Shown: in pieces, positions 25,913 through 34,315 of the stretch | How positions within the stretch are numbered: position 1 is the first letter of the stretch | Layout: each line of letters starts with the position of its first letter | Assembly: GCA_002428265.1 (NCBI GenBank) | Contig: DIUR01000001.1 | Location: 62,001-126,000 of the forward strand | DNA length: 64,000 nucleotides | Reading direction: 5' to 3' | From: Bacteriovoracaceae bacterium UBA6153 | GTDB taxonomy: Bacteria; Bdellovibrionota; Bacteriovoracia; Bacteriovoracales; Bacteriovoracaceae | The notes under the pieces: model-generated | The model's input: the letters and a program-made list of their open reading frames with translations, nothing else | Told to the model about the DNA's origin: nothing | Databases searched by the model: none | Program-made: the position numbers and the translations under genes

Positions 25913-26726
25913 AAGTAACGTGCCATCTTGAATCTTTTTTTACTTCCTGAATTTTTGGAGTTTTGGCCTTAAGGCTCTTAAGAGATTTCATGACGTGGTA
26001 CGGGTAGAGAAAATTATAATTCATAATTAATTCAGAATGGGAGATTGAGGATTTTGCGTGATTTTTTAGGTTGATAAAGTATTCACCCTTAATTCCACTA
26101 AACTCATACTCGAGACCGCTGTCAGTGTTGTTGTTAATGATAGTAAAGAGTTCATCAGAACTCTCGCTTGATGAGATATCTTTCATGTGTCTGCCAAGAG
26201 CGTATTCAAAATTTAAGTCAAGTAGAGCAACTGATTTCGCAGTAATTTTATTTTCTTCTAAAAAGATAAAAAACTTATGTGCTATTTCTGATGTAACAGG
26301 GTGATTTAAAATAAAGAAAAACTCTTTAGAGATCTTATTTTCCTTTAAGAAAAGATCAAAGGCCTTAGAGTGATTTTTAGTAATAAAATCAAAAAGAGGT
26401 CTGATCGTTCTTACGGTAAAAACAATATTATCTTTTGTGAAGTTAAAGTTTGGTGCCAGTGCCGAACCATCTGATTCAAGATTGGCAAAAGAGCTCTGGT
26501 CAAATTCCAGTCCATAATAAGTGAAACAATAGGGGTCTTGTATATTAAAGGCACGCAAAAATTTAAACCATAATCCTAATTCAGGTCCCATTGAGGCGGC
26601 TTCAATCTTAGAGATTGTTCCTTGAGTGACGCCTAAGATTGCTGAAAACTCAGTCTGCTGAAGGCGATGAAATTTTCTTGTTGCTTTTACAAGTGCAGCG
26701 ATACTTTTGTTGCTGGCCTTTTCCAT
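25905..26726 (-). CDS. XRE family HTH regulator, first of a paralogous pair
   Basis: 273 residues. The helix-turn-helix is clear at about residues 10-60: LVKATRKFHRLQQTEFSAILGVTQGTISKIEAASMGP. The C-terminal domain of about 200 residues has no named family but shares layout with the downstream paralogue, notably LGRHMKDISSSESSDELFTIINNNT followed by a YEF-x-G-x-KGEYFI strand. It is likely a DNA-binding regulator with a sensing domain. It follows the hydrolase gene by 34 bases, has its own AAGAGAG ribosome-binding site and overlaps the second HTH gene by eight bases. Confidence 0.78.
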   Translation of the reverse strand: MEKASNKSIAALVKATRKFHRLQQTEFSAILGVTQGTISKIEAASMGPELGLWFKFLRAFNIQDPYCFTYYGLEFDQSSFANLESDGSALAPNFNFTKDNIVFTVRTIRPLFDFITKNHSKAFDLFLKENKISKEFFFILNHPVTSEIAHKFFIFLEENKITAKSVALLDLNFEYALGRHMKDISSSESSDELFTIINNNTDSGLEYEFSGIKGEYFINLKNHAKSSISHSELIMNYNFLYPYHVMKSLKSLKAKTPKIQEVKKDSRWHVTYA

Positions 26727-26760
26727 ACTTTTCTCTCTTGTCTTTTAACTTACTATCCGT

Positions 26761-27516
26761 TTAAAAAACTTTTTGGATAAACTTTAAAAGAATTGTATTG
26801 AACTCGAGGGGGGCCTCCACATGTGGAGAGTGTCCTGCTTCAATAACAACTGTATCAATTTTTTTAAAGCTTAATAAATTTTCAATATAGCTATTATTAA
26901 TCAGAGAATCTTGGCGGGCCAGTAAAATTGAAACTTGTCCAACAAACGTATCAATGATTTTTATTTCATTGAGATGTTGAGAATTGATAACATCCTCCAG
27001 AATTTCTGTTCGAAACTTGGTATCTGTCTTTCTGAAATCATTAAAATGATCGAGCATAGAGAAATCGTCATACTTCATCTCCGTCATGAGTGTGTAGATT
27101 TCTTCATCATCAGGAATGTTTTTGTGTAACGCCACGGCGTTAGCATTTGCGAGAAAACTCTCCGAAACAAAGGGATTGTTTAAAGGAGGAGTTCCATACA
27201 AAAAGATGGCCTTCGGAGTCAGTGACTCGAGCATGTTGATGGCCACATGTCCGCCGAGAGAATGACCTATTAAAATGATATTTTGCAATTCTAATTTTTT
27301 TAAAAAGCTGACAAGGATATCTGCAATTATTGTGAGAGAGTATTTTGGTAGTCTCTCAGAGTCGCCATGCCCGGGCAGATCAATAAAGAGCATTCTGTAG
27401 TCTTTAAATAATGAAGAGCTTATCTGGCCCTTAAATGTTTTCAGGGAATGAGAATTACCGTGAATGAACACCAGCGTTTGTGAGGCATGTGGATTCACGT
27501 CAATATAATTGATCAT
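26761..27516 (-). CDS. Alpha/beta hydrolase
   Basis: 251 residues. Soluble alpha/beta hydrolase fold: oxyanion-hole segment FIHGNSHS near the start, LPGHGDS, nucleophile elbow GHSLGGH with Ser86, a likely acid at ARQDS (about Asp203) and the catalytic histidine in AGHSPHVEAP (about 229). This is the short, general esterase/lactonase type, and the substrate cannot be told. It starts two bases after the pseudo-receiver HD-GYP gene, so it belongs to the same signalling operon, which raises the possibility that it makes or destroys a small signal. Confidence 0.88.
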   Translation of the reverse strand: MINYIDVNPHASQTLVFIHGNSHSLKTFKGQISSSLFKDYRMLFIDLPGHGDSERLPKYSLTIIADILVSFLKKLELQNIILIGHSLGGHVAINMLESLTPKAIFLYGTPPLNNPFVSESFLANANAVALHKNIPDDEEIYTLMTEMKYDDFSMLDHFNDFRKTDTKFRTEILEDVINSQHLNEIKIIDTFVGQVSILLARQDSLINNSYIENLLSFKKIDTVVIEAGHSPHVEAPLEFNTILLKFIQKVF

Positions 27517-27518
27517 GG

Positions 27519-28862
27519 TTACTTTTTCTTTTTAAGAGTTCTTTCTAATGCTTTAATAATAATGGCAGCATCAGCACTTGGATAGCGCTTAAATAACTCT
27601 TCAGTAACAGGCTTAGGCTCTCCACCATTTTCTTTGAATTTAATTAATTCTAGAACGAAGTGATGGGCAATAATAAAAACTTTAGAGAGATCGGGAAGCT
27701 TTTCAATAGCATTAGAAAATCCTTTTCCATTAAAGGCACCATGGTGGTGACGGATAATTTCATCTGTTCCTACCGGAGCTTCGTTATGGTTTTTGATGAG
27801 CTGAGAAGCAAGATTAGCATGGTTAAAGACCAGGTCCCAGTCTTCTTCTGAGAGTTGAGACTTTTCTAGCTCTTCAAAAGAGTTGATCTTTGACAGGTCG
27901 TCTCTGTCATTTAGCATGATATCGTGAAAGAAAGCAGCAAAGGCCATCTTCTCATTGGCAAGAGGATCAGGGAGCTTAAGGTTCTTAATAACTTCACAGG
28001 CCACTACAGAGGTCATGTGGCTGCGCTGGTATGCCGTACCCGTTTTAGAATTGATAACCTTGTGAAGAAGATTAGACATCTCTGGAGACTTCTCAAAATT
28101 CTTAACCATGTTATCAATGATCGTGTCTGTCAGCTGAATTGTTTCACTATTAAAACCATAATTCATGATTTCTTTGGTCGCGATATCGTAAGACTCTCCC
28201 ATGATTTGAATCTTCTGGGTTTCATTTAAAAGAGGTGAGTCGATTTTATCAACTAATTTATTTGATAAGAAGATTGCAAAATTCTTATGGTGCTCTTTTG
28301 GTACATGGAAAAATTCCAGACCTTGATCCATGTAGCGCATAATAGAATCTTTAGAGAATTGATCACCGTTATGGATTCTTTTTACATACTGAAACTCAGT
28401 TGCTGATTTTTTAATACGGATAAATACATCACAGTTACAAGACTCGAGATTTAAAAAATATCTTGCTGGTACCTGTACATAGTCAGGAATGGCCTTCTTT
28501 GCCAGAACTTCCTCGTTAATTCCTAAAATCTTTGCAGATGTCGAAATAACTTTTTCCCAGTCTTTATCATTTTGTATCGTCACTGAGTGATCTGTTGATT
28601 GGGCCAGTTTACCGCCAAGAACGATTAGGCTGATTTCTAGATTATTTTCAATTAAGTAAGAATTAATTAAGTTAGCAGAGTCTTCACCTTCAACTTGTGT
28701 ATTTGTAATAATCAGATCGATGCTTGGTAGAATGGCCAGAAGGTTCAGAGCTTCTTGAGCATTTTTACGATGAATGAGATCCACGCCAAGATAGGTCGTA
28801 AGATTAATCGACAGTAAATCATTCATTGTTTTATTGCTTTCGATAAGAATGACTTGGGCCAT
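27519..28862 (-). CDS. Pseudo-receiver HD-GYP-like protein
   Basis: 447 residues. Residues 1-115 have a response-regulator fold, but the acceptor position carries Asn54 (DLIITNTQ) instead of Asp and the acidic pocket is Glu8-Ser9, so phosphorylation is unlikely. The middle (about 140-260) may be a further regulatory domain. The C-terminal third is an HD domain: FFHDI, NHANLASQLI and HHHGAFNGKGF keep the metal-binding histidines, but the GYP triad reads GFS. Canonical HD-GYP enzymes hydrolyse cyclic di-GMP; this one may be a variant or a sensor. It heads the cluster with the hydrolase and HTH genes, and ATG 28862 follows AAGGATAG. Confidence 0.82.
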   Translation of the reverse strand: MAQVILIESNKTMNDLLSINLTTYLGVDLIHRKNAQEALNLLAILPSIDLIITNTQVEGEDSANLINSYLIENNLEISLIVLGGKLAQSTDHSVTIQNDKDWEKVISTSAKILGINEEVLAKKAIPDYVQVPARYFLNLESCNCDVFIRIKKSATEFQYVKRIHNGDQFSKDSIMRYMDQGLEFFHVPKEHHKNFAIFLSNKLVDKIDSPLLNETQKIQIMGESYDIATKEIMNYGFNSETIQLTDTIIDNMVKNFEKSPEMSNLLHKVINSKTGTAYQRSHMTSVVACEVIKNLKLPDPLANEKMAFAAFFHDIMLNDRDDLSKINSFEELEKSQLSEEDWDLVFNHANLASQLIKNHNEAPVGTDEIIRHHHGAFNGKGFSNAIEKLPDLSKVFIIAHHFVLELIKFKENGGEPKPVTEELFKRYPSADAAIIIKALERTLKKKK

Positions 28863-28910
28863 AGTAAAACTATCCTTGTAAAATACTTTGGGTGTCTATT
28901 CTATTTTAGC

Positions 28911-29663
28911 TTAGATGTCTGTTAATACAAGTGTTGTCGATCTGGAGAGTTCTGCCTCTAGGATGGGATCACTAAGGCCCACAAGACGTGCCTTTGTCAT
29001 CGTTTTTTTCTGACCAAACCCTTTTGCATTCGTAATTTTCCATCCAGAGGCAATCATAGTCTTTCTGATGCTCACAGAAGCGCTATAGGTAGATAAGTAT
29101 ACTTGATTATCGGCCATCATCTTGAGGTCATTAAACCATTCGAGCGTCCATAGAGCAGGATTTTTTTTAGGTGAAAAAGCATCTTGGAAGATTGCTGTAA
29201 ATTTTGGAAGAAGACCATTTTTAAAGGCCTCTGGTAGTGTTTTTCTTCCGTCACCGATAAAGACAGTGATAGATAAAAGCGGGTGAGTGCTAGTGTAGAA
29301 ATTATCTTTTTTAGTAAATACTAAGAGGGGAAATGTCTCTTTGGCTGACCATAAAAACAAGTCTTCATCCAGCTCCATCGAAGTGTAGCTCGCCTTAATT
29401 TTTAAGCCTTGAGTGGTTTCAAGTTGGGCCATAAAGGCCTTGAGACCAATTCCAAGTCCGAAACCTACATCCAAAACATGTACGTCACTTCCTTGTGCGA
29501 TTTGCTCAGGTATGTGACAACCTTGAATATAGTTGTAGAGAGTTTCTTCATAGGCCCCTGAAAGGTTATGGCAAGCTTCATCAAAGAACTCCGACCAAAG
29601 TGTTTTAGTCTTATCTTCTGTCTCTATAATTTTATATTTTCCAAGTTTTCCAGTGAAATCCAA
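28911..29663 (-). CDS. mnmD: MnmD-type tRNA wobble-uridine methyltransferase
   Basis: 250 residues, the stand-alone methyltransferase half of MnmC. The family features are FFDEACHNLSGAYEETLYNYI, the SAM-binding VLDVGFGLGIGLKAF, then IFQDAFSPKKNPALWTLEWF with the characteristic D-A-F-S-P-x-x-N-P-x-L-W, and KTMTKARL near the end. The enzyme methylates nm5U34 to mnm5U34 in certain tRNAs. No oxidoreductase half is fused or adjacent. It is followed after 48 bases by the HD-GYP-like gene on the same strand and is divergent from the lipoprotein gene at 29707 across 43 bases. Confidence 0.9.
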   Translation of the reverse strand: MDFTGKLGKYKIIETEDKTKTLWSEFFDEACHNLSGAYEETLYNYIQGCHIPEQIAQGSDVHVLDVGFGLGIGLKAFMAQLETTQGLKIKASYTSMELDEDLFLWSAKETFPLLVFTKKDNFYTSTHPLLSITVFIGDGRKTLPEAFKNGLLPKFTAIFQDAFSPKKNPALWTLEWFNDLKMMADNQVYLSTYSASVSIRKTMIASGWKITNAKGFGQKKTMTKARLVGLSDPILEAELSRSTTLVLTDI

Positions 29664-29706
29664 ATGGCAGTCCTTAATTTAAAATAGCTTTGACCGATAA
29701 TTCTTT

Positions 29707-30429
29707 ATGATTAGAATGCCTACATTCAAACATTTCTTAATTCTCTCGGCAAGCACAGTGCTTCTAGCAAGCTGTGGCGGCAAAAAAGATATCAACAAAG
29801 GCTCTGAGTATATAACGACAGCACAGTTGGAACAAACTCAGGATCTTTTGCCAGGGGAAAGAGATATCGCGACTCGTATCTGTTACGCCTATAGATCGAA
29901 GAACACCAGTTTTAGAACTCCTACTTATACGAATCGATTCTATGACTTCAGTATCAATGCAAGAAATTGTAGTGATGCCCAGGTCAATGTAGCCATTTCT
30001 ACGACGATTAAAGTTTCCACGACATCATCGAGTACTTTGCTTTTTACACCGACAGTAAAAACCAGTCAGGCCTTTTTTCAAAAAGTCCAGACAACAACTT
30101 CAGGGTTTTTAACTCAACTTTGTACAAAGATTCAGAACAATCAACCCATTAGCAATACGATTTATGATGAAGAGTCTGATAGCACTGTGCAGATTAAGTT
30201 CTTCAGAGATGATCTTGATAGTTACAGGCTCAATTACTTTACCAAAGATACAGAAGGCAAGACTGTGATTAGCAGTGCTGAAACTTTTAAAGTCAGAACT
30301 CAGTTTAATATTAGTCCTACGCAAGTGTTAGGGATGGATGAAAAGATTCTTAGACAGACGACTTGTACGACTGATGCCAAAAAATTCTCGGATTTTAGCC
30401 AGACATTTACTGGTTACCGCGAGCAATAA
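29707..30429 (+). CDS. Lipoprotein of unknown function
   Basis: 240 residues with a lipoprotein signal: hydrophobic segment then lipobox LLASC (Cys23 counting from the ATG at 29707; an ATG three codons on is equally possible because neither has a good ribosome-binding site). The mature part is Ser/Thr-rich with four further cysteines (RICYAY, NARNCSDA, TQLCTKI, QTTCTTD), probably two disulfides. No known domain. The neighbouring convergent gene ends three bases away. Confidence 0.72.
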   Translation: MIRMPTFKHFLILSASTVLLASCGGKKDINKGSEYITTAQLEQTQDLLPGERDIATRICYAYRSKNTSFRTPTYTNRFYDFSINARNCSDAQVNVAISTTIKVSTTSSSTLLFTPTVKTSQAFFQKVQTTTSGFLTQLCTKIQNNQPISNTIYDEESDSTVQIKFFRDDLDSYRLNYFTKDTEGKTVISSAETFKVRTQFNISPTQVLGMDEKILRQTTCTTDAKKFSDFSQTFTGYREQ

Positions 30430-30432
30430 AGC

Positions 30433-32205
30433 TTAATTTCCTTTCTTTTTAGCAGCTTCAATATCAGCTTCAACTTGATATTTTAAGACAGCATTGATTT
30501 TGTCGACTTCGAAGTCAACTGTGTTTGATGTACCTTTTTGATCGGAGAGTTTAGCGTTTTTGATACTTGTTTTTAAATCTTTCGCATCTGCTTCTTTCAT
30601 AGCATTTGTTTCAGCGTATAGAGAAGCTGTGTTTCTTTCAACAGTCCCTTTGTTTGAAACTTCCATATAAGAAGAGACAACGTTATTGAATTTCACAAGA
30701 TTTTGTAAGTCGCTCGCTCGGTTGCCAAGTTCTGCTTTTATGGCCGCTAATTTACCTAAGTCATTATTATCAATCTTGCCATCAGTGGTAGACGTTTTGT
30801 TCTTAATTTTCGCGGCCATATCTGCAATGATTGCTTCTTTTTGGGCCCTATAACGATCTAGAATTTCATCTTTAACTTTAGTAATGTTGGCCGCGTCTTT
30901 TGTCATCGCTGAAATTTGTTCTTCGGTATATCCTTCTTCTTTTAGGTAAGCGCCAACTTTTTTATCATCTTTATCAAGTTCTTCTTTGATAATTTCTTCC
31001 TGAGCATTGTATCTCATCCCTAGCTCAGCTAAAGCAGCATTATTCTCATCTGTATTTGTGTTTAGGTATTTTTTGCAGGCATCTGCATTGACGATCTGCT
31101 GATTACCTTGACCATCATCTTTATAACAATCTTCAAATTCTTTTGTCGATTTTGCCAATGGGTCTTTGAGGGTTTTTTCAACATCTGTAGATGTCATCTC
31201 TAAGAGAGCATCTGATGAATTTTTCGTTTTATCTGTAATTCCTTTAGCGTTTGAAACAATATTTGTTGTTCGCTCTTTACCTAGGTCATCGTAGAATTTC
31301 TTTTGCACGTCTGCATACATAATGTTCTTACGTGCTGACTCAACATAATCCATAACGATACATGAACGATTCTTCGTTTCAGTATTGATAGTAACACCAG
31401 GTTTTACTTTTCCGGTACACGCATTAGTTACTGATGAAATACACATTCTCCATTTCATGGCATCAGCGCTGCTGGAGTTCAGATCAAGATTCTGTAAGGA
31501 CGCTAGATTTGTTTTTCTATGATCAGCCATATTTGCTTTATCAATTGAGCAAGTAGAAAGTTGACAAGTACATTTATCTTTATCAGCAGCACAATCAGCG
31601 GCTTCAGTTGGAGTGCATTTACAATCACCTGGATCCGTATCTAAACAATACGAAGTAAAAGCATTAATAATCGTCTTACCAAGCTCAGATTTATAAAGAT
31701 CGATATACTGTCTGTGGTCAGTATTTAAAATAGCGCCATTTTTTTGCTCTTCCGCAGTTAGTGCGACTTGTGGATTTAAAACAGCATCTAGTTTAGTTTT
31801 ATAAAAATTAGAGAGTGCTTCAACTGCCGGATCTGTGCCGTAGTTAGTAGAGACGACTTCTTGTTTTGCTGTAAGGCTAACATCGCTGCCACTAGCAGGT
31901 GATCTGCCACCGGATTTATCTTTTAATTCTGCCGCGTAAGTATCTTGAACGGCCTTCTTAAGTTTCGTATCTTTTGAAATCCCTTCCCACATACAATCAG
32001 GGACAGTTTTACCTTGAGGGTTTTTTGTACAGGCATCATAAAATGGTTGAACACCTTTAACTTCTAAAAGCTTCTTCAGTGTATCGTTAATCACAACACC
32101 ACTCTGAACTTTATCAGACTCCTTAACAGGCGCGACTTTTTCAGCTTCCGTAGTGAATGCCAGCTGAGTATTAAAGGCCAGTAGTAGGATAAGTATTAGT
32201 TTCAT
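30433..32205 (-). CDS. Large exported coiled-coil protein with Cys-rich insert
   Basis: 590 residues from ATG 32205 (an in-frame ATG three codons upstream would also work). It has a signal peptide (MKLILILLLAFNTQLAFT) and a mostly helical, Lys/Glu/Asp/Asn-rich body. At about residues 186-225 there are nine cysteines within roughly 40 residues, spaced as C-x7-C-x-C-x7-C-x5-C-x-C-x3-C; further cysteines occur near 255-290. Such clustering suggests a disulfide-stabilised knot. No family recognised; periplasmic or surface location is inferred from the signal peptide. Confidence 0.72.
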   Translation of the reverse strand: MKLILILLLAFNTQLAFTTEAEKVAPVKESDKVQSGVVINDTLKKLLEVKGVQPFYDACTKNPQGKTVPDCMWEGISKDTKLKKAVQDTYAAELKDKSGGRSPASGSDVSLTAKQEVVSTNYGTDPAVEALSNFYKTKLDAVLNPQVALTAEEQKNGAILNTDHRQYIDLYKSELGKTIINAFTSYCLDTDPGDCKCTPTEAADCAADKDKCTCQLSTCSIDKANMADHRKTNLASLQNLDLNSSSADAMKWRMCISSVTNACTGKVKPGVTINTETKNRSCIVMDYVESARKNIMYADVQKKFYDDLGKERTTNIVSNAKGITDKTKNSSDALLEMTSTDVEKTLKDPLAKSTKEFEDCYKDDGQGNQQIVNADACKKYLNTNTDENNAALAELGMRYNAQEEIIKEELDKDDKKVGAYLKEEGYTEEQISAMTKDAANITKVKDEILDRYRAQKEAIIADMAAKIKNKTSTTDGKIDNNDLGKLAAIKAELGNRASDLQNLVKFNNVVSSYMEVSNKGTVERNTASLYAETNAMKEADAKDLKTSIKNAKLSDQKGTSNTVDFEVDKINAVLKYQVEADIEAAKKKGN

Positions 32206-32307
32206 AAACCCCATGGATATATTCTACCAAACCTATCGGCTATTCTTCTAAAAAACTGTATTTTTGATGAATTTACTCAGAGGAGCGCCCAGAGAAATGG
32301 GCAGATT

Positions 32308-33297
32308 TCAGGTGGCCTTTTTATCCTTCATGAAACCCAGTCCAAATACCGGGCTATCTTCCATTTTTTGGCGTCTCTTGTTGTATTCTTCAGTGGTTTT
32401 TACAGAAGCATGGCCCACATCTTTAGAGATCTTATAAAGGTCAATTCCAGCATCAAGGGCCGATCCAATATAGCTTGCTCGTGCCGAGTGAGGGGAAATC
32501 CTGTGATGGATTCCGGCCTTTTTACACCAGGTTTTTACAATATAGTCTACTGATTTAGGATTGAGTGGCTTAATGATATTTGCCGGCTCAGAAGGGTTCT
32601 TAGACGGCCTAAAAATCCAGTCTTCCGGATGCATTGATTCGCCTGAACTCTCCAGGTAGGAGATGTATTCAAGAATGACTTCTGCACATTTTGGGTGAAC
32701 AACTTTCTGAAGCTGTTTACCACCTTTGGCGCGTACTTCGATCAAGTAGTGAGAGTCTCTTACAAAAAAATTCTTTCGTCTAAGATTAATGAGTTCGGCC
32801 TTACGGATACCTGTTGTAAATAAAGTATAAAGCACGGCCTTATGTAAAAGTCCCGGACCTTTAAGCTCATCAATCAAGGTAAACAGTTCTGAAACCTGGT
32901 CATCACTAAGGTCATTTGTTGGCTGAACAACTTCCTGACGAGGTCTTTTAATAGATGAACAAGGGTTAAAATCAACTAGGGATTTTTCAATTAAAAAATC
33001 AAAAAAGCTGGAGTTGGCAGCGATTTTTCTATTAATACTTTTAGGGGCTAAATTATTATCAGTTAGCCAGTTTCTGAAGGCGACAATATGCACGCGCTCA
33101 ACCTCAGCATAACCCAAAACGTCCTTAAAGTTTTCCTTTAGAAATTCAAAAAATTGGGTGATGTCCGAACGGTATGATTTACGAGTGTGTGGCGACTCAA
33201 AATTGCTAAAAAATTCATACTCAAGTTTGTAGTTGAATGAAGCTGAGCTTGGACTAAGCTCAAGATAACCATTATTTTTTTTAGCTGGTAAATTCAT
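32308..33297 (-). CDS. Tyrosine recombinase, XerC/D-like
   Basis: 329 residues. Catalytic set intact: Arg165 in TTGIRKAEL, Lys191 in AKGGKQ, His270 and Arg273 in PHSARAS, His296 in GHASVKTT and Tyr305 in EEYNKR. The N-terminal domain has the usual SAM-like fold (HTRKSYRSDITQFFEFL, KSINRKIAANSSFFDFLIE). The length and layout are close to Xer proteins, with a longer N-terminal tail of about 20 residues. It is divergent from the double-receiver gene over 80 bases that include the AT palindrome ATATAATTATAT at 33304-33315. It may be the chromosome-dimer recombinase or a mobile-element enzyme; no element boundaries are visible. Confidence 0.9.
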   Translation of the reverse strand: MNLPAKKNNGYLELSPSSASFNYKLEYEFFSNFESPHTRKSYRSDITQFFEFLKENFKDVLGYAEVERVHIVAFRNWLTDNNLAPKSINRKIAANSSFFDFLIEKSLVDFNPCSSIKRPRQEVVQPTNDLSDDQVSELFTLIDELKGPGLLHKAVLYTLFTTGIRKAELINLRRKNFFVRDSHYLIEVRAKGGKQLQKVVHPKCAEVILEYISYLESSGESMHPEDWIFRPSKNPSEPANIIKPLNPKSVDYIVKTWCKKAGIHHRISPHSARASYIGSALDAGIDLYKISKDVGHASVKTTEEYNKRRQKMEDSPVFGLGFMKDKKAT

Positions 33298-33377
33298 AGT
33301 TAATATAATTATATAACCAGTCGATAAGTTAGGGTGAATTTTTTAAAACAGGCAAATTTTTAGTAGGAGAGTCCCTC

Positions 33378-34181
33378 ATGCCATTTTCCCAAACTGTCTA
33401 CGTGGCATTGTGCTTTAATAGCGAAGCTGAAGCTTTGGCATTGAGTGAAGGACTCAAGGACCTGGCCCCTAAAATTGAGTTTATTACAGCAAGCTCATTT
33501 GATGGATTTTTGAAGGCGATAGCTGCAGTTGAAAAAATCGACTGCTTTATCATCGAAGAAGATTACAAAGAATGTTCGTCCTATGATTTAATTGAAAAAC
33601 TTAAAAAAAGTACGAGATATAAAAAATCGGTGAGAGCACTTTTAACACCAAATCTCAACAAGATTCACTCAAAGTTTCTTGAGCTTAATAACCATTATTA
33701 TTTTGATCAAAAAACAGCGCTTCTAGAAGTTAGAACAACTTTAAAAAAATGCATCACTAAAAAACTCACGCCGATTATTCCAAAAGATTATAATGTTTTG
33801 GTGCTAGATAATAGCCATGATGTTTTAGAAATTATTTCGATGCATTTAAATGATCTGGGCCATACCAAATTTGATTTATGCCATAGCGTTTCAGAATCAA
33901 AAAATAATCTTTTAGAAAAAGATTACGATTTGCTTTTATTGGATTGGAATTTAGATGATGGAACCTGCATCGATTTGATTGACTTTATTAAGAAAGAATC
34001 GCTCAGTGAGCGCACAAAATCAGCTTTAACCATGGTGATCACCGGCCGTGACGATGTCGACGATATTATGACGCTGCTCAGATACGGCGTGAAAAACCAT
34101 ATCATCAAGCCGTTCGGATTTAACGAGTTTGAAGACAAGGTTAGTTACGCGATTGAAAAGCATCTTAAAAGACCCATCTAA
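33378..34181 (+). CDS. Double-receiver response regulator without output domain
   Basis: 267 residues. Two receiver-like domains in tandem. The first (about 1-125) is degenerate: the acceptor position is Glu60 in DCFIIEED, a natural phosphomimic. The second (about 138-265) is canonical, with Asp189 in DLLLLDWNLDDG, Thr in VITGRDD and Lys in HIIKPF. There is no DNA-binding or enzymatic domain, so it probably relays or sequesters phosphoryl groups. It lies just upstream of the hybrid kinase in the same direction, a likely partner, though a terminator separates them. ATG 33378 follows TAGGAGAG. Confidence 0.85.
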   Translation: MPFSQTVYVALCFNSEAEALALSEGLKDLAPKIEFITASSFDGFLKAIAAVEKIDCFIIEEDYKECSSYDLIEKLKKSTRYKKSVRALLTPNLNKIHSKFLELNNHYYFDQKTALLEVRTTLKKCITKKLTPIIPKDYNVLVLDNSHDVLEIISMHLNDLGHTKFDLCHSVSESKNNLLEKDYDLLLLDWNLDDGTCIDLIDFIKKESLSERTKSALTMVITGRDDVDDIMTLLRYGVKNHIIKPFGFNEFEDKVSYAIEKHLKRPI

Positions 34182-34212
34182 TTGAAACAAAAAGTGCTTT
34201 TAACGCGCTATC

Positions 34213-34247
34213 TACCCGATAACTTCCATTATCGGGTATAGATTTTT
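34213..34247 (+). terminator. Intrinsic terminator after the double-receiver gene
   Basis: 34213-34222 (TACCCGATAA) pairs perfectly with 34229-34238 over a six-base loop, followed by TAGATTTTT. It ends the double-receiver transcript and makes independent expression of the kinase gene likely. Confidence 0.8.
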
Positions 34248-34315
34248 AGCGTAATCTAAGGCCAAAATTGAGCTTGTAATGATCACATTCTTACTAAAAT
34301 AAGTTAAAAATATGT

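Noticed and set aside
16956..33297. A genomic island bounded by the two tyrosine recombinases
   Set aside because: The genes between are ordinary (DedA, aminomutase, htpX, mnmD, kinases); I saw no tRNA, direct repeats, transposase or phage structural genes, and composition does not shift as a block.
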